Below, piece by piece: positions 32,859 through 41,506 of a stretch of DNA of 64,000 bases. Made by a program: the position numbers and the translations under genes. Source of the DNA: Pseudomonas sp. MYb60 (GTDB lineage Bacteria > Pseudomonadota > Gammaproteobacteria > Pseudomonadales > Pseudomonadaceae); assembly GCF_002979555.1 (NCBI RefSeq), contig NZ_PCOZ01000007.1, forward strand, positions 309,478-373,477, given 5' to 3'. The notes below the pieces were generated by a model that had not been told where the DNA came from, did no database searches, and saw only the letters and a program-made list of their open reading frames with translations. How positions within the stretch are numbered: position 1 is the first letter of the stretch; each line of letters starts with the position of its first letter.

Positions 32859-34592
32859 CTAACTATGGGGAAACAACAAATCCACAAACCGCTCAGCCGT
32901 CGGCTGCGGCTCATGATTGGCCAGTCCGGCCCGTTCGTTGGCTTCGATAAAGACATACTCGGGTTGATCGGCAGCGGGCACCATCAGGTCCAGGCCGACC
33001 ATGGGGATGTCCAGGGCGCGGGCTGCACGCACAGCGGCGTCCACCAGCGTCGGGTGCAGGATGGCCGTGACGTCTTCCAGGCAGCCACCGGTGTGCAGGT
33101 TGGCGGTGCGACGCACGGCGAGGGTTTCGCCACGCGGCAGGATGCTGCTGTAGTCGTACCCTGCGGCGTGCAGGGTGCGCTCGGTTTCCGCATCGATGGG
33201 GATTTTGCTTTCGCCATCGGTGGCCGCCTGACGGCGACGACTCTGGGTCTCGATCAACGCCCCAATGGCGTGATGACCATCACCGGTCACCTCTGCCGGG
33301 CGACGAATCGCTGCGGCAACCACCTCGAATCCGATCACGAGAATGCGCAGGTCCAGGCCTTCGTGAAAGCTCTCCAGCAGCACACGGCTGTCGAACTGGC
33401 GTGCCGCTTCAATCGCCTGTTGCACCTCTTCGATGGTCTGCAGGTCCACCGCCACGCCCTGGCCTTGCTCGCCATCCAGCGGCTTGACCACCACGCGCTG
33501 GTGCTCGTCGAGGAACTCCAGATTGTCGTCGGCGCTGCCCGCCAACTGCTGCGACGGTAACTTCAAGCCGGCGCCCTTGAGCACCTTGTGGGTCAGGCTT
33601 TTGTCCTGGCACAACGTCATGCTGATGGCGCTGGTCAAGTCACTCAGCGATTCACGGCAACGCACCCGCCGTCCACCGTGACTCAAGGTGAACAAACCCG
33701 CATCGGCGTCATCCACCTGCACGTCGATGCCGCGACGATGGGCCTCTTCGACGATGATCCGCGCGTACGGGTTGAACCCTGCTTGTGGCCCCGGGCCCAG
33801 AAACAGCGGCTGGTTGATACCGTTCTTGTGCTTGATCGCAAAAGTGGTCAGCGCACGGAAGCCGAGCTTGGCGTAGAGGTTCTTGGCCTGGCGGTTGTCA
33901 TGCAGCACCGACAGGTCCAGGTAGCTCAGGCCGCGGCTCATGAAATGTTCCACCAAGTGGCGCACCAGCACTTCACCCACGCCGGGGCGGGTGCATTGCG
34001 GGTCCACCGCCAGGCACCAGAGACTGCAACCGTTCTCCGGGTCGTGAAAGGCTTTCTGGTGATTGAGGCCCATCACGCTGCCGATCACGGCGCCGCTGTC
34101 CTCATCTTCCGCCAGCCAATACACCGGGCCGCCTTGATGGCGCGGTGTGAGGCGTTCGGCATCCACGGGCAGCATGCCGCGCCCTTGATACAGCTGGTTT
34201 ACCGCCAGCCAATCCGCCTCGCTCTGCACGCGGCGGATCCGAAAGCCGCGAAATACACGGGTGGCAGGGCGGTAGTCGGTGAACCACAGGCGCAGGGTGT
34301 CGGACGGATCGAGGAACAGTTGCTGCGGGTCAATCCCGAGGATTTGTTGGGGCGCGGCGACATACAGGGCGATGTCCCGCTCGCCCGGCTGTTCGTTGAG
34401 CAGTTCCAGCGCCAGGCTCGATGGATCGGGAAACGTATGGCCGATCAACAACCGGCCCCACCCGCAATGCACGGCAATCGGGCCGGGGCTCTGCGGGCTG
34501 CCATCCTCGGCCAGTCGGGCTTGCAGGCGCTCGTATGTCGGCGCCTGGCCCTTGAGCAGACGTTGGCTATAAGCCGCTGCATGGGGTTTCAT
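32859..34592 (-). CDS. ngg: N-acetylglutaminylglutamine synthetase
   Basis: A 577-aa bifunctional enzyme building the osmolyte N-acetylglutaminylglutamine. Residues about 112-258 form a GNAT acetyltransferase domain (LAVDPQCTRPGVGEVLVRHL; LDLSVLHDNRQAKNLYAKLG). Residues about 290-575 form an ATP-grasp ligase (VVKPLDGEQGQGVAVDLQ; VGLDLMVPAADQPEYVFIEA). The gene starts 3 nt after the amidotransferase stop, so they are translated from one mRNA. The order matches the known Pseudomonas NAGGN operon. Confidence 0.92.
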   Translation of the reverse strand: MKPHAAAYSQRLLKGQAPTYERLQARLAEDGSPQSPGPIAVHCGWGRLLIGHTFPDPSSLALELLNEQPGERDIALYVAAPQQILGIDPQQLFLDPSDTLRLWFTDYRPATRVFRGFRIRRVQSEADWLAVNQLYQGRGMLPVDAERLTPRHQGGPVYWLAEDEDSGAVIGSVMGLNHQKAFHDPENGCSLWCLAVDPQCTRPGVGEVLVRHLVEHFMSRGLSYLDLSVLHDNRQAKNLYAKLGFRALTTFAIKHKNGINQPLFLGPGPQAGFNPYARIIVEEAHRRGIDVQVDDADAGLFTLSHGGRRVRCRESLSDLTSAISMTLCQDKSLTHKVLKGAGLKLPSQQLAGSADDNLEFLDEHQRVVVKPLDGEQGQGVAVDLQTIEEVQQAIEAARQFDSRVLLESFHEGLDLRILVIGFEVVAAAIRRPAEVTGDGHHAIGALIETQSRRRQAATDGESKIPIDAETERTLHAAGYDYSSILPRGETLAVRRTANLHTGGCLEDVTAILHPTLVDAAVRAARALDIPMVGLDLMVPAADQPEYVFIEANERAGLANHEPQPTAERFVDLLFPHS

Positions 34593-34595
34593 CGG

Positions 34596-36368
34596 TCAGA
34601 TTCCTTGTTCGCTGAGCCATAGGTTCAGCGCCGCCAGTTGCCACAACTTGGAGCCGCGCAGCGGCGTCAGTTGGCCTTGCGGGTCGGTGAGCAGTCGGTC
34701 AAGCATCGTGGGGTTGAACAGGCCGCGGTCCTGGCTTGGGTCCAGCAGCAGGTCGCGCACCCAGTTCAGGGTATCGCCTTGCAAATGCTTGAGGCCGGGC
34801 ACCGGGAAGTAACCTTTCTTGCGGTCGATGACTTCACTTGGAATCACTCGGCGCGCCGCTTCTTTCAAGACCTGCTTGCCGCCGTCAGGCAATTTGAACT
34901 GGCCCGGCACGCGGGCCGATAGCTCTACCAAGCGGTAGTCAAGGAACGGTGTGCGCGCTTCCAGGCCCCAGGCCATGGTCATGTTGTCGACGCGTTTGAC
35001 CGGGTCGTCCACCAGCATCACCGTGCTGTCCAGGCGCAGCGCCTTGTCCACGGCAGCATCGGCGCCGGGCATGGCGAAATGCTCGCGCACGAAGTCGCCG
35101 GCGGCGTCGTTGGCGGTCAGCCATTTCGGCGCGACGGTGGCAGCGTAATCGTCGTAGCTGCGGTCGAAGAAGGCCTGGCGGTAGGCGGCATACGGGTCGC
35201 TCGCACCGTCTACCTGCGGGTACCAGTGGTAGCCGGCAAACAGTTCATCGGCGCCCTGGCCGCTCTGGACCACCTTGCAATGCTTGGCCACTTCCCGCGA
35301 CAGCAGGTAGAAGGCGATGCAGTCGTGGCTGACCATCGGCTCGCTCATGGCGCGGAACGCCGCGGGCAATTGCTCGATAATCTCACTTTCGGCGATGCGC
35401 AATTGATGGTGACGGGTGCCGTAATGCTTGGCGATCAGATCCGAATACTGGAACTCGTTGCCCGCCTCGCCGCCGGCGTCTTCGAAGCCGATGGAAAAGG
35501 TGGACAGGTCCTGCACGCCGACTTCCCGCAACAGGCCGACGAGCATGCTTGAATCCACGCCACCGGAAAGCAGCACGCCAACGTCCACGGCGGCGCGTTG
35601 GCGAATCGCCACGGCTTCGCGGGTGCTGTCGAGGACGCGATCGGTCCAGTCTTCCAGGGTCAGGTTTTTCTCATCGTCACGCGGGCCATAGGGCAGGGTC
35701 CACCACACCTTCTGCTCGGTGTTGCCGCTGGCGTCGATGCGCATCCAACTCGCCGGCGGCAGTTTTTCGATGCCCGCCAGCAAGGTGCGCGGCGCCGGCA
35801 CTACGGCATGGAAATTCAGGTAGTGGTTGAGGGCAACCGGGTCGAGGATCGGGTTGATGTCGCCGCCCTTGAGCAGCGCCGGCAATGCCGAGGCAAAGCG
35901 CAGGCGCTGGCCGGTGCGCGACAGGTAGAGCGGCTTCACGCCAAGACGGTCGCGGGCGATGAACAGGCGCTGGGCGTCACGTTCCCAGACGGCAAACGCA
36001 AACATGCCGTTGAGCTTGGGCAGAAGCGCCTCGCCCCAGGCGTGATAGCCCTTGAGCAGCACTTCGGTGTCGCCACCGGAATAGAAGGCGTAGCCCAAGG
36101 CTTCCAGCTCTTCTCTCAATTCCGGGAAGTTATAGATCGCGCCGTTGAACGCCAGCGACAGCCCCAAATGCGAATCGACCATCGGTTGGGCCGAGCCGTC
36201 CGACAGGTCCATGATTTTCAGGCGTCGGTGGCCAAGGGCGATCGGGCCCTGGGCGTGAAAGCCCCAAGCATCGGGGCCGCGAGGGGCCAGGTGATGGGTG
36301 ATGCGCTCAATCGCAGCCAGGTCGGCAGGTTGGGCATCGAAACGTAATTCTCCAGCTAATCCGCACAT
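34596..36368 (-). CDS. N-acetylglutaminylglutamine amidotransferase (asparagine synthetase-like)
   Basis: A 590-aa class II glutamine amidotransferase. The nucleophile is Cys2 (MCGLAGELRF), so the start must be 36368, not the longer frame to 36446. The N-terminal Ntn domain (LAFNGAIYNFPELREEL) is followed by an asparagine-synthetase-type ATP pyrophosphatase domain with GVLLSGGVDSSMLVGLL and SGQGADELFAGYHWY. It amidates the dipeptide to NAGGN, an osmoprotectant. It is the first gene of the operon. Osmotic induction is expected from the pathway, but no promoter motif was recognised. Confidence 0.93.
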   Translation of the reverse strand: MCGLAGELRFDAQPADLAAIERITHHLAPRGPDAWGFHAQGPIALGHRRLKIMDLSDGSAQPMVDSHLGLSLAFNGAIYNFPELREELEALGYAFYSGGDTEVLLKGYHAWGEALLPKLNGMFAFAVWERDAQRLFIARDRLGVKPLYLSRTGQRLRFASALPALLKGGDINPILDPVALNHYLNFHAVVPAPRTLLAGIEKLPPASWMRIDASGNTEQKVWWTLPYGPRDDEKNLTLEDWTDRVLDSTREAVAIRQRAAVDVGVLLSGGVDSSMLVGLLREVGVQDLSTFSIGFEDAGGEAGNEFQYSDLIAKHYGTRHHQLRIAESEIIEQLPAAFRAMSEPMVSHDCIAFYLLSREVAKHCKVVQSGQGADELFAGYHWYPQVDGASDPYAAYRQAFFDRSYDDYAATVAPKWLTANDAAGDFVREHFAMPGADAAVDKALRLDSTVMLVDDPVKRVDNMTMAWGLEARTPFLDYRLVELSARVPGQFKLPDGGKQVLKEAARRVIPSEVIDRKKGYFPVPGLKHLQGDTLNWVRDLLLDPSQDRGLFNPTMLDRLLTDPQGQLTPLRGSKLWQLAALNLWLSEQGI

Positions 36369-36679
36369 ATATTCCTTACCGGTTTTTCCGTTGGGGAGGG
36401 ATAGACACTCAATACGCCCAAAGGGCGCGTACCCAGAAACTGACACGGGGCCTATGTGGGAGTTTTAGAACAATACGTTATAAGGCACATGGCCTTGATT
36501 CGTGTCGCAGCGCTTCAGGCGTCGTGTGGCCTGCAGGCGGGGGGTGTTACATAGCGTCGGGATACATGGGGATATTCGGTAAAAAAGGGCGCCAACAAGG
36601 TGGGTATTCGAATGCGTTTTTAGCCCCTGCACGCTTACGGTGGTCCATCAAATTGCAGCACACAAAGGACGCTGAACCC
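36369..36679. other. Divergent promoter region, NAGGN operon / NEL effector
   Basis: A 311-nt gap between divergent genes. An in-frame extension of the effector runs back to 36524 but has no supporting ribosome site. AAAGGA at 36664-36669 fits the ATG at 36680. No clear sigma-54 site, hrp-box or dyad was recognised. Confidence 0.5.
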
Positions 36680-39600
36680 ATGATGGAAAAACGTGATTTA
36701 AGTGCAGTTGCCGATCAGGTGACCGAAGAGGAACTGCTGACCGTCCTGCTGGAGGCGACCGGCGATCTGGATAAGGCACGGGTACTGCGCAACACCCTGC
36801 CTGCCTGGTTGGCCCTGGCTCAGCCGGCCACGCTTACAGCCCTTGAGCAAGCCCATCGCGACAGCGAGCTGCCGCGTATTCAAGTCAGGAAACTGTTCGA
36901 AAAACTGCAGCCGTTGCATCAGTTCTGTGTGGAGCGCCTGCACGCCTTTCTGTTGAGCAAGGGCATCCGGGCGGTGGATGTCGAGCGTGATCAATTGGAA
37001 CTGCCCACGATCAAGTTCAGCGGCTTGATGCCCCCCGTGACGGGGGCGTTAATCGAAACCATCACGTGGAAAAAGCTCAGCCTGGTGACGGCCGCCATGC
37101 AGAATTTCGATGCCGCCAAGGCCGGCAGCGGTGGTGTTTCCCCACAGGCCTTGGTCCGTAGCGCGGCGACCCGCCGCGCGGTTGCGGGCCTCTCCGTGGA
37201 ACACTTTGTCGGGTATTGCCGCGAGCTGGACCTGGGGGAGGCCTACCAGCGTCATATTCGTGACGTGTTCAACCTGCCTGCGCCCCATGAGCGGCTTGAA
37301 GCCAACTCGGGCTACAACCCGGCAGCCGTGAGTATCGGTCAATCGAAGCTCCTCGACATGCAGATCGACCTACACATGGCGTGCGCCAGGCAGGACGTGA
37401 GTGCCGCCGCCGGCGAGCGTCTGCTCAAGCTGATCAAGGCCGACCGCCCGGCCGAACAATTGACGTTCCTGCTTGCGCTGGAAAAGCCGTGGATCTGGCA
37501 GGGTGTGAACATAGACGGCGCCTGCCTCTGGGGCGTGTTGGTGATTTGCGATGCGGACCCGGGTCAACTCGACGGTGGGTCGCTGCTGGTGTACATGCCC
37601 AATGAACCGTTCAGACCCTGGTTCGAATACGAAACGCTGGAGGACTTCGAGGTGTACCTGACCTTGAAGCTACAGGTTGAAACCTACCGTAAAACCTTTG
37701 AAGCCTACCTTGATGAGCACGAGCGGTTGGGCTTCTTCCAGCGTTTCGACCAAACCCGGCAACTGGGGAAGTTGGAACCCACGGTGGTCGCAACCAATTT
37801 TTCATCGTTTTATTTCAACGCGTTCACCGGCAAGATCCAGCGCGATGCCCTCGCGTTGGCCGTGCCGACGGCGCAGGTTGACGAGGATGCCGACGAGGCA
37901 CGCTGGCTGGCCTACCTGGAGGCCGGGCTGGACCTGTTGAATGTGGCCTCGTTCGTGGTACCCGTATTGGGCCAACTGATGATGGGCGTGGCTATCGGTC
38001 AACTGCTGGGGGAAGTCTTCGAGGGGATTGAGGACTGGGCTCATCACGATGATGCCAACGCCCTGCGGCACTTGGCCAATATCGGTGAAAGCATTGCTGC
38101 AATGATCGCCTTCGCGGCGGGAGGGCGCATTGTGGGGGCGCTCAAAAAGCGGGTCATGTCTGCCGATTTTTTTGGCAACGTCGAAGCCATCACCCGCACT
38201 GACCAGCAACCACGGCTGTGGCGTCCACGCCTGACACCCTATAGCCACGCCGTGACCCCTGAACCGTGGACGCCCAATGTCCGAGGCATCCATCAGGCCA
38301 AGGGCAAGTCGTGGATCAGGCTCGATGGCTCGGTGTACTCGGTTGAGTTCGACCCCGCGATTGGCCAATGGCGTATCAATCACCCAACGCGTCCCAGCGC
38401 CTATCGCCCGCCGATCACCCACAACCATCATGGGGGGTGGCAGCATGCGTTCGAGCGGCCTGAGCAGTGGCAGGACCTTTACTACAACCTGATCCGGATC
38501 GATCCCGAACTTGAAGCCTTGAGCACGGGAGATGCCACCTCGATTGCTGCCATCACCGACATGAATGTGCCTCGGGCGCGACGGTTGGCGCTGGGGCATC
38601 AGGCGCTGCCGCAGCGTTTCCACGATTGCCGGGTGCGCATCGAGCAGCATTACAAGGTCGAGCGTTTGATCGGCCAACTGGGGCGCGGGGAGGTGCCCGC
38701 TGCCGACACGGCGCGCATACAGATGCTGGCGATCCCACTGATGCCCGGCTGGCCCAAAGGGCGGTTCATCGAGTTGTTGGATGCGGAGGAATACCTGCTG
38801 GAAAGCTACCCGGATGTCAGCCCCTTCGACTACGAAGACCTGAGCGTCCACGTGACCCAGCAACAACTCAAGAACGGGCAGCTCATGCAGACCATTTTGC
38901 AGGCGCTCACCGAGGATGAGCGCACCGCCTTGCTGGGTGAAACGGTGGCGCTGGACAACGCCTCGCCGGTGCTGCAGCAACGGTTGTTACCCACCCTCAA
39001 GGCCCATCAGCAGGCACTCACGCAGAAGCTGTTCCTGGACCAGGAAGGTACGCCCCTCGGCGAGTTGCAGGCGCTCAAGAACGCGCACCCGCAGTTGTCC
39101 AATCGAGTGGCCGCGCAACTGTTGGGCGCAGCCACCCATGCGCAGCGTGAGCGTCTGCTGAAGACCGGCCGAGTGCCGCTGGCGCTTGCCGAGCAAGCAC
39201 GTGGGGCACTGGCTCGGATGGAAGAGGATGTAGCGTTGACCGGCCTGTATCTGCCCGAACAGGCCTTGCCCGCGACCCGGCGCATTGCGTTGGGCGTGGC
39301 GCAACAATTGCCGCAGTGGCCGCGGGACCTGGCCCTGCAGCTTCGTCAACAATCCGTGAGCGGCGAGGTACTCGCCCGCGTGGGAAGTTCTGCCGCGACC
39401 GTGCAGCGTACCGTGGTGCAGACCGCTGAAGGTTTCCAGCCTTTCGATGATGCGAACCAGGCGCTGGCCGAGCCTAGCGGTGGGCCGCATGGTTTTTATC
39501 AGGCCGTGGTGCAGGTTTTGCCATTGGAGAGCCGGGCCGCCCTGGAGTTGATGGGAGACGCCGCGCCGCAACGATTGCTCAACCGGATACGGTTGAACAG

Positions 39601-41506
39601 CCAGGGGCAGCGGCGGCGCGTCAGGGCCTTCATGCAATCCGATGCGAAGGGTATCGAGGCCGAGCCTGTCGCTTGCATCCAGGCCGCGCCGCCCACCCAG
39701 CTGCCAATGGCACCTGCATTGATGCGCAAGATGAGAAAGCTCTATCCGCTGCAGGATGACACCCATCTGACGGAGCTGATCGAGCGGTCGGGCAGTGATC
39801 AATTGACTCGCGCCAAGGCTGTCGAAAGGCTGGAGCAGCAATTCGTCAAGTTGCACCGCGCGTTGAAAACCTGGCGCAGTGACCGCTCGGCCTTCAGGCC
39901 AGAAGAAGCGCCGCTCTGGGATTACCGGCTGACCCGGCAACAAGTGGCCAAAGCCATCGAGCAGGGCTGGAAGTGCATGACGTACTTGACTGATCACAAG
40001 CGCAGAAGCGTACCGGGACTGTCACTTGACGGCATGTTGCATGCACCACTGCCGACATTGCCACCCCAGTTGAACTTCGAACAGGTGCAATCGCTGTCCC
40101 TGGGGCAAATGACGCTCGACGATTCGGTCGCTTACTTTCTCAAGCACTTCAAGGGCATCAAACACCTCAACCTGGCCGGCAACCAAGTCACGCGGCTTCC
40201 TCATGTACTGTCCCAGATGCCACGGCTGGAATACTTGTGCCTGGCCGATAACGCGCTGCAGCTCAACGAATACTCCAGGACCACGCTGGCTGGGCTGCGC
40301 AGTCTGCAGGTGCTGAACTTGAGCAACAACCCGCTGGTGGAAGCGCCCGATGTCAGCCACATGTTCATGCTGCAGGATCTGATAGTCCGAAACTGCCGCC
40401 TCAAGGAATTTCCCAAGGGGGTTTCGCGCCTGCCGTATCTGGAAGGCCTCGACCTGCGTGAGAACAACATCAGCGTATTGCCCGAGTGGTTGTTCCAGAT
40501 GCCGAGAACCTATACCCAGATCGTCAATTTGCGCCATAACCCCTTGAATGCGGACAGCGAGCAACTGTTGAGCGACTATCGCAAGGCGCACGGTATCGGC
40601 ATGGGATACCTGGAGGATGACTTGACTCGTATGACCGAACAGCGGGCGCGGGAGCTTTGGCTGGCGGATGATCGAGTGGCCCGGTTCGATGAAAAAGACC
40701 TGACGTGGTCGGGCTTGCGAGACGAACCGGGTTGCGAAGGCTTATTCAACTTGCTGGCCCAGTTGGGAGGGGCCGCCGACACGATCCATGTGCGTGAGGA
40801 CATGGACCGACGGGTGTGGCGGGTTCTTGAAGAGGTCGGCGCCGATAGCGAACTGCGTGAGGACGTGTTTGAGCTGGCAGCGTTGGGGTTGAATTGCGAT
40901 GATGCGGCGGCAGTGAGTTTCAGCGAGCTTGAGGTGTTGATTGAAGTTCGTAACGCGACGCGTCTGACCCAAATCGGGCAAGTGTCCGCTACCCCGCTGT
41001 TGAACCTGGCGCGGCGCCTTTTCCGGCTCGACCAACTCAGGGAGCTGGCCGCCAATCATAGCGTCGAACACCCTTCGGCTGATCCACTGGAGGTCGAGCT
41101 GGCATTTCGGACCGGGCTGGCGGAGCGATTTGACTTGCCCGGCCAGCCCAAGCATATGCGCTTCGCCTCCCTCAGCGGTGTGACGGTGCAGGCACTGAGG
41201 GAGGCGGAAAATCAGGTCAAGGTTGCCGAGATGTCACCCAAGCTGCTGAAGTACTTGGTGGGATTGCGATTCTGGGTGGATTACCTGAAGCGAACGAACC
41301 AGGCAAGCTTCGACAGTCTGTATGAACCGTTCAACGAACGTTCCCAGAAGCTGTTCGACCAGCGCTTGAAAATGCGCGATGCGAGCTACCGCGAACAAAT
41401 GAGCAGCATCAATGACGAACGAGATTTGGTCGAAACCGCCGAGTTGGAGCGTCTGACCCAGGACGCGATAAAACACCGCGACCTGGGCCTGTGCCAAGCG
41501 CCTTAG
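36680..41506 (+). CDS. Giant effector-like protein: DUF6543-like region, leucine-rich repeats and NEL-type E3 ubiquitin ligase domain
   Basis: A 1608-aa protein. The N-terminal region has DUF6543-type features (LLVYMPNEPFRPWFEYETLE). Next come hydrophobic stretches at about 417-447 and 468-490, and a GIHQAKGKSWIRLDGSVYSV module at about 535. Leucine-rich repeats run from about 1131 to 1298 (IKHLNLAGNQVTRLPHVLSQ; LQVLNLSNNPLVEAP). The final 300 residues fit the NEL domain of IpaH/SspH E3 ligases, with the catalytic C-x-D motif as Cys1406-Asp-Asp in ALGLNCDDAAAVSFSELEV. NEL enzymes ubiquitinate host proteins, so a eukaryotic target is expected (inference). The start at 36680 has AAAGGA 10 nt upstream. 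It overlaps the mnmC stop by 4 nt. Confidence 0.85.
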   Translation: MMEKRDLSAVADQVTEEELLTVLLEATGDLDKARVLRNTLPAWLALAQPATLTALEQAHRDSELPRIQVRKLFEKLQPLHQFCVERLHAFLLSKGIRAVDVERDQLELPTIKFSGLMPPVTGALIETITWKKLSLVTAAMQNFDAAKAGSGGVSPQALVRSAATRRAVAGLSVEHFVGYCRELDLGEAYQRHIRDVFNLPAPHERLEANSGYNPAAVSIGQSKLLDMQIDLHMACARQDVSAAAGERLLKLIKADRPAEQLTFLLALEKPWIWQGVNIDGACLWGVLVICDADPGQLDGGSLLVYMPNEPFRPWFEYETLEDFEVYLTLKLQVETYRKTFEAYLDEHERLGFFQRFDQTRQLGKLEPTVVATNFSSFYFNAFTGKIQRDALALAVPTAQVDEDADEARWLAYLEAGLDLLNVASFVVPVLGQLMMGVAIGQLLGEVFEGIEDWAHHDDANALRHLANIGESIAAMIAFAAGGRIVGALKKRVMSADFFGNVEAITRTDQQPRLWRPRLTPYSHAVTPEPWTPNVRGIHQAKGKSWIRLDGSVYSVEFDPAIGQWRINHPTRPSAYRPPITHNHHGGWQHAFERPEQWQDLYYNLIRIDPELEALSTGDATSIAAITDMNVPRARRLALGHQALPQRFHDCRVRIEQHYKVERLIGQLGRGEVPAADTARIQMLAIPLMPGWPKGRFIELLDAEEYLLESYPDVSPFDYEDLSVHVTQQQLKNGQLMQTILQALTEDERTALLGETVALDNASPVLQQRLLPTLKAHQQALTQKLFLDQEGTPLGELQALKNAHPQLSNRVAAQLLGAATHAQRERLLKTGRVPLALAEQARGALARMEEDVALTGLYLPEQALPATRRIALGVAQQLPQWPRDLALQLRQQSVSGEVLARVGSSAATVQRTVVQTAEGFQPFDDANQALAEPSGGPHGFYQAVVQVLPLESRAALELMGDAAPQRLLNRIRLNSQGQRRRVRAFMQSDAKGIEAEPVACIQAAPPTQLPMAPALMRKMRKLYPLQDDTHLTELIERSGSDQLTRAKAVERLEQQFVKLHRALKTWRSDRSAFRPEEAPLWDYRLTRQQVAKAIEQGWKCMTYLTDHKRRSVPGLSLDGMLHAPLPTLPPQLNFEQVQSLSLGQMTLDDSVAYFLKHFKGIKHLNLAGNQVTRLPHVLSQMPRLEYLCLADNALQLNEYSRTTLAGLRSLQVLNLSNNPLVEAPDVSHMFMLQDLIVRNCRLKEFPKGVSRLPYLEGLDLRENNISVLPEWLFQMPRTYTQIVNLRHNPLNADSEQLLSDYRKAHGIGMGYLEDDLTRMTEQRARELWLADDRVARFDEKDLTWSGLRDEPGCEGLFNLLAQLGGAADTIHVREDMDRRVWRVLEEVGADSELREDVFELAALGLNCDDAAAVSFSELEVLIEVRNATRLTQIGQVSATPLLNLARRLFRLDQLRELAANHSVEHPSADPLEVELAFRTGLAERFDLPGQPKHMRFASLSGVTVQALREAENQVKVAEMSPKLLKYLVGLRFWVDYLKRTNQASFDSLYEPFNERSQKLFDQRLKMRDASYREQMSSINDERDLVETAELERLTQDAIKHRDLGLCQAP

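Noticed and set aside
36524..36679. 52-residue N-terminal extension of the NEL effector, containing MGIFGKKGRQQGG
   Set aside because: No ribosome site precedes the earlier starts, while AAAGGA fits the ATG at 36680. A cryptic delivery signal in the extension cannot be fully excluded.
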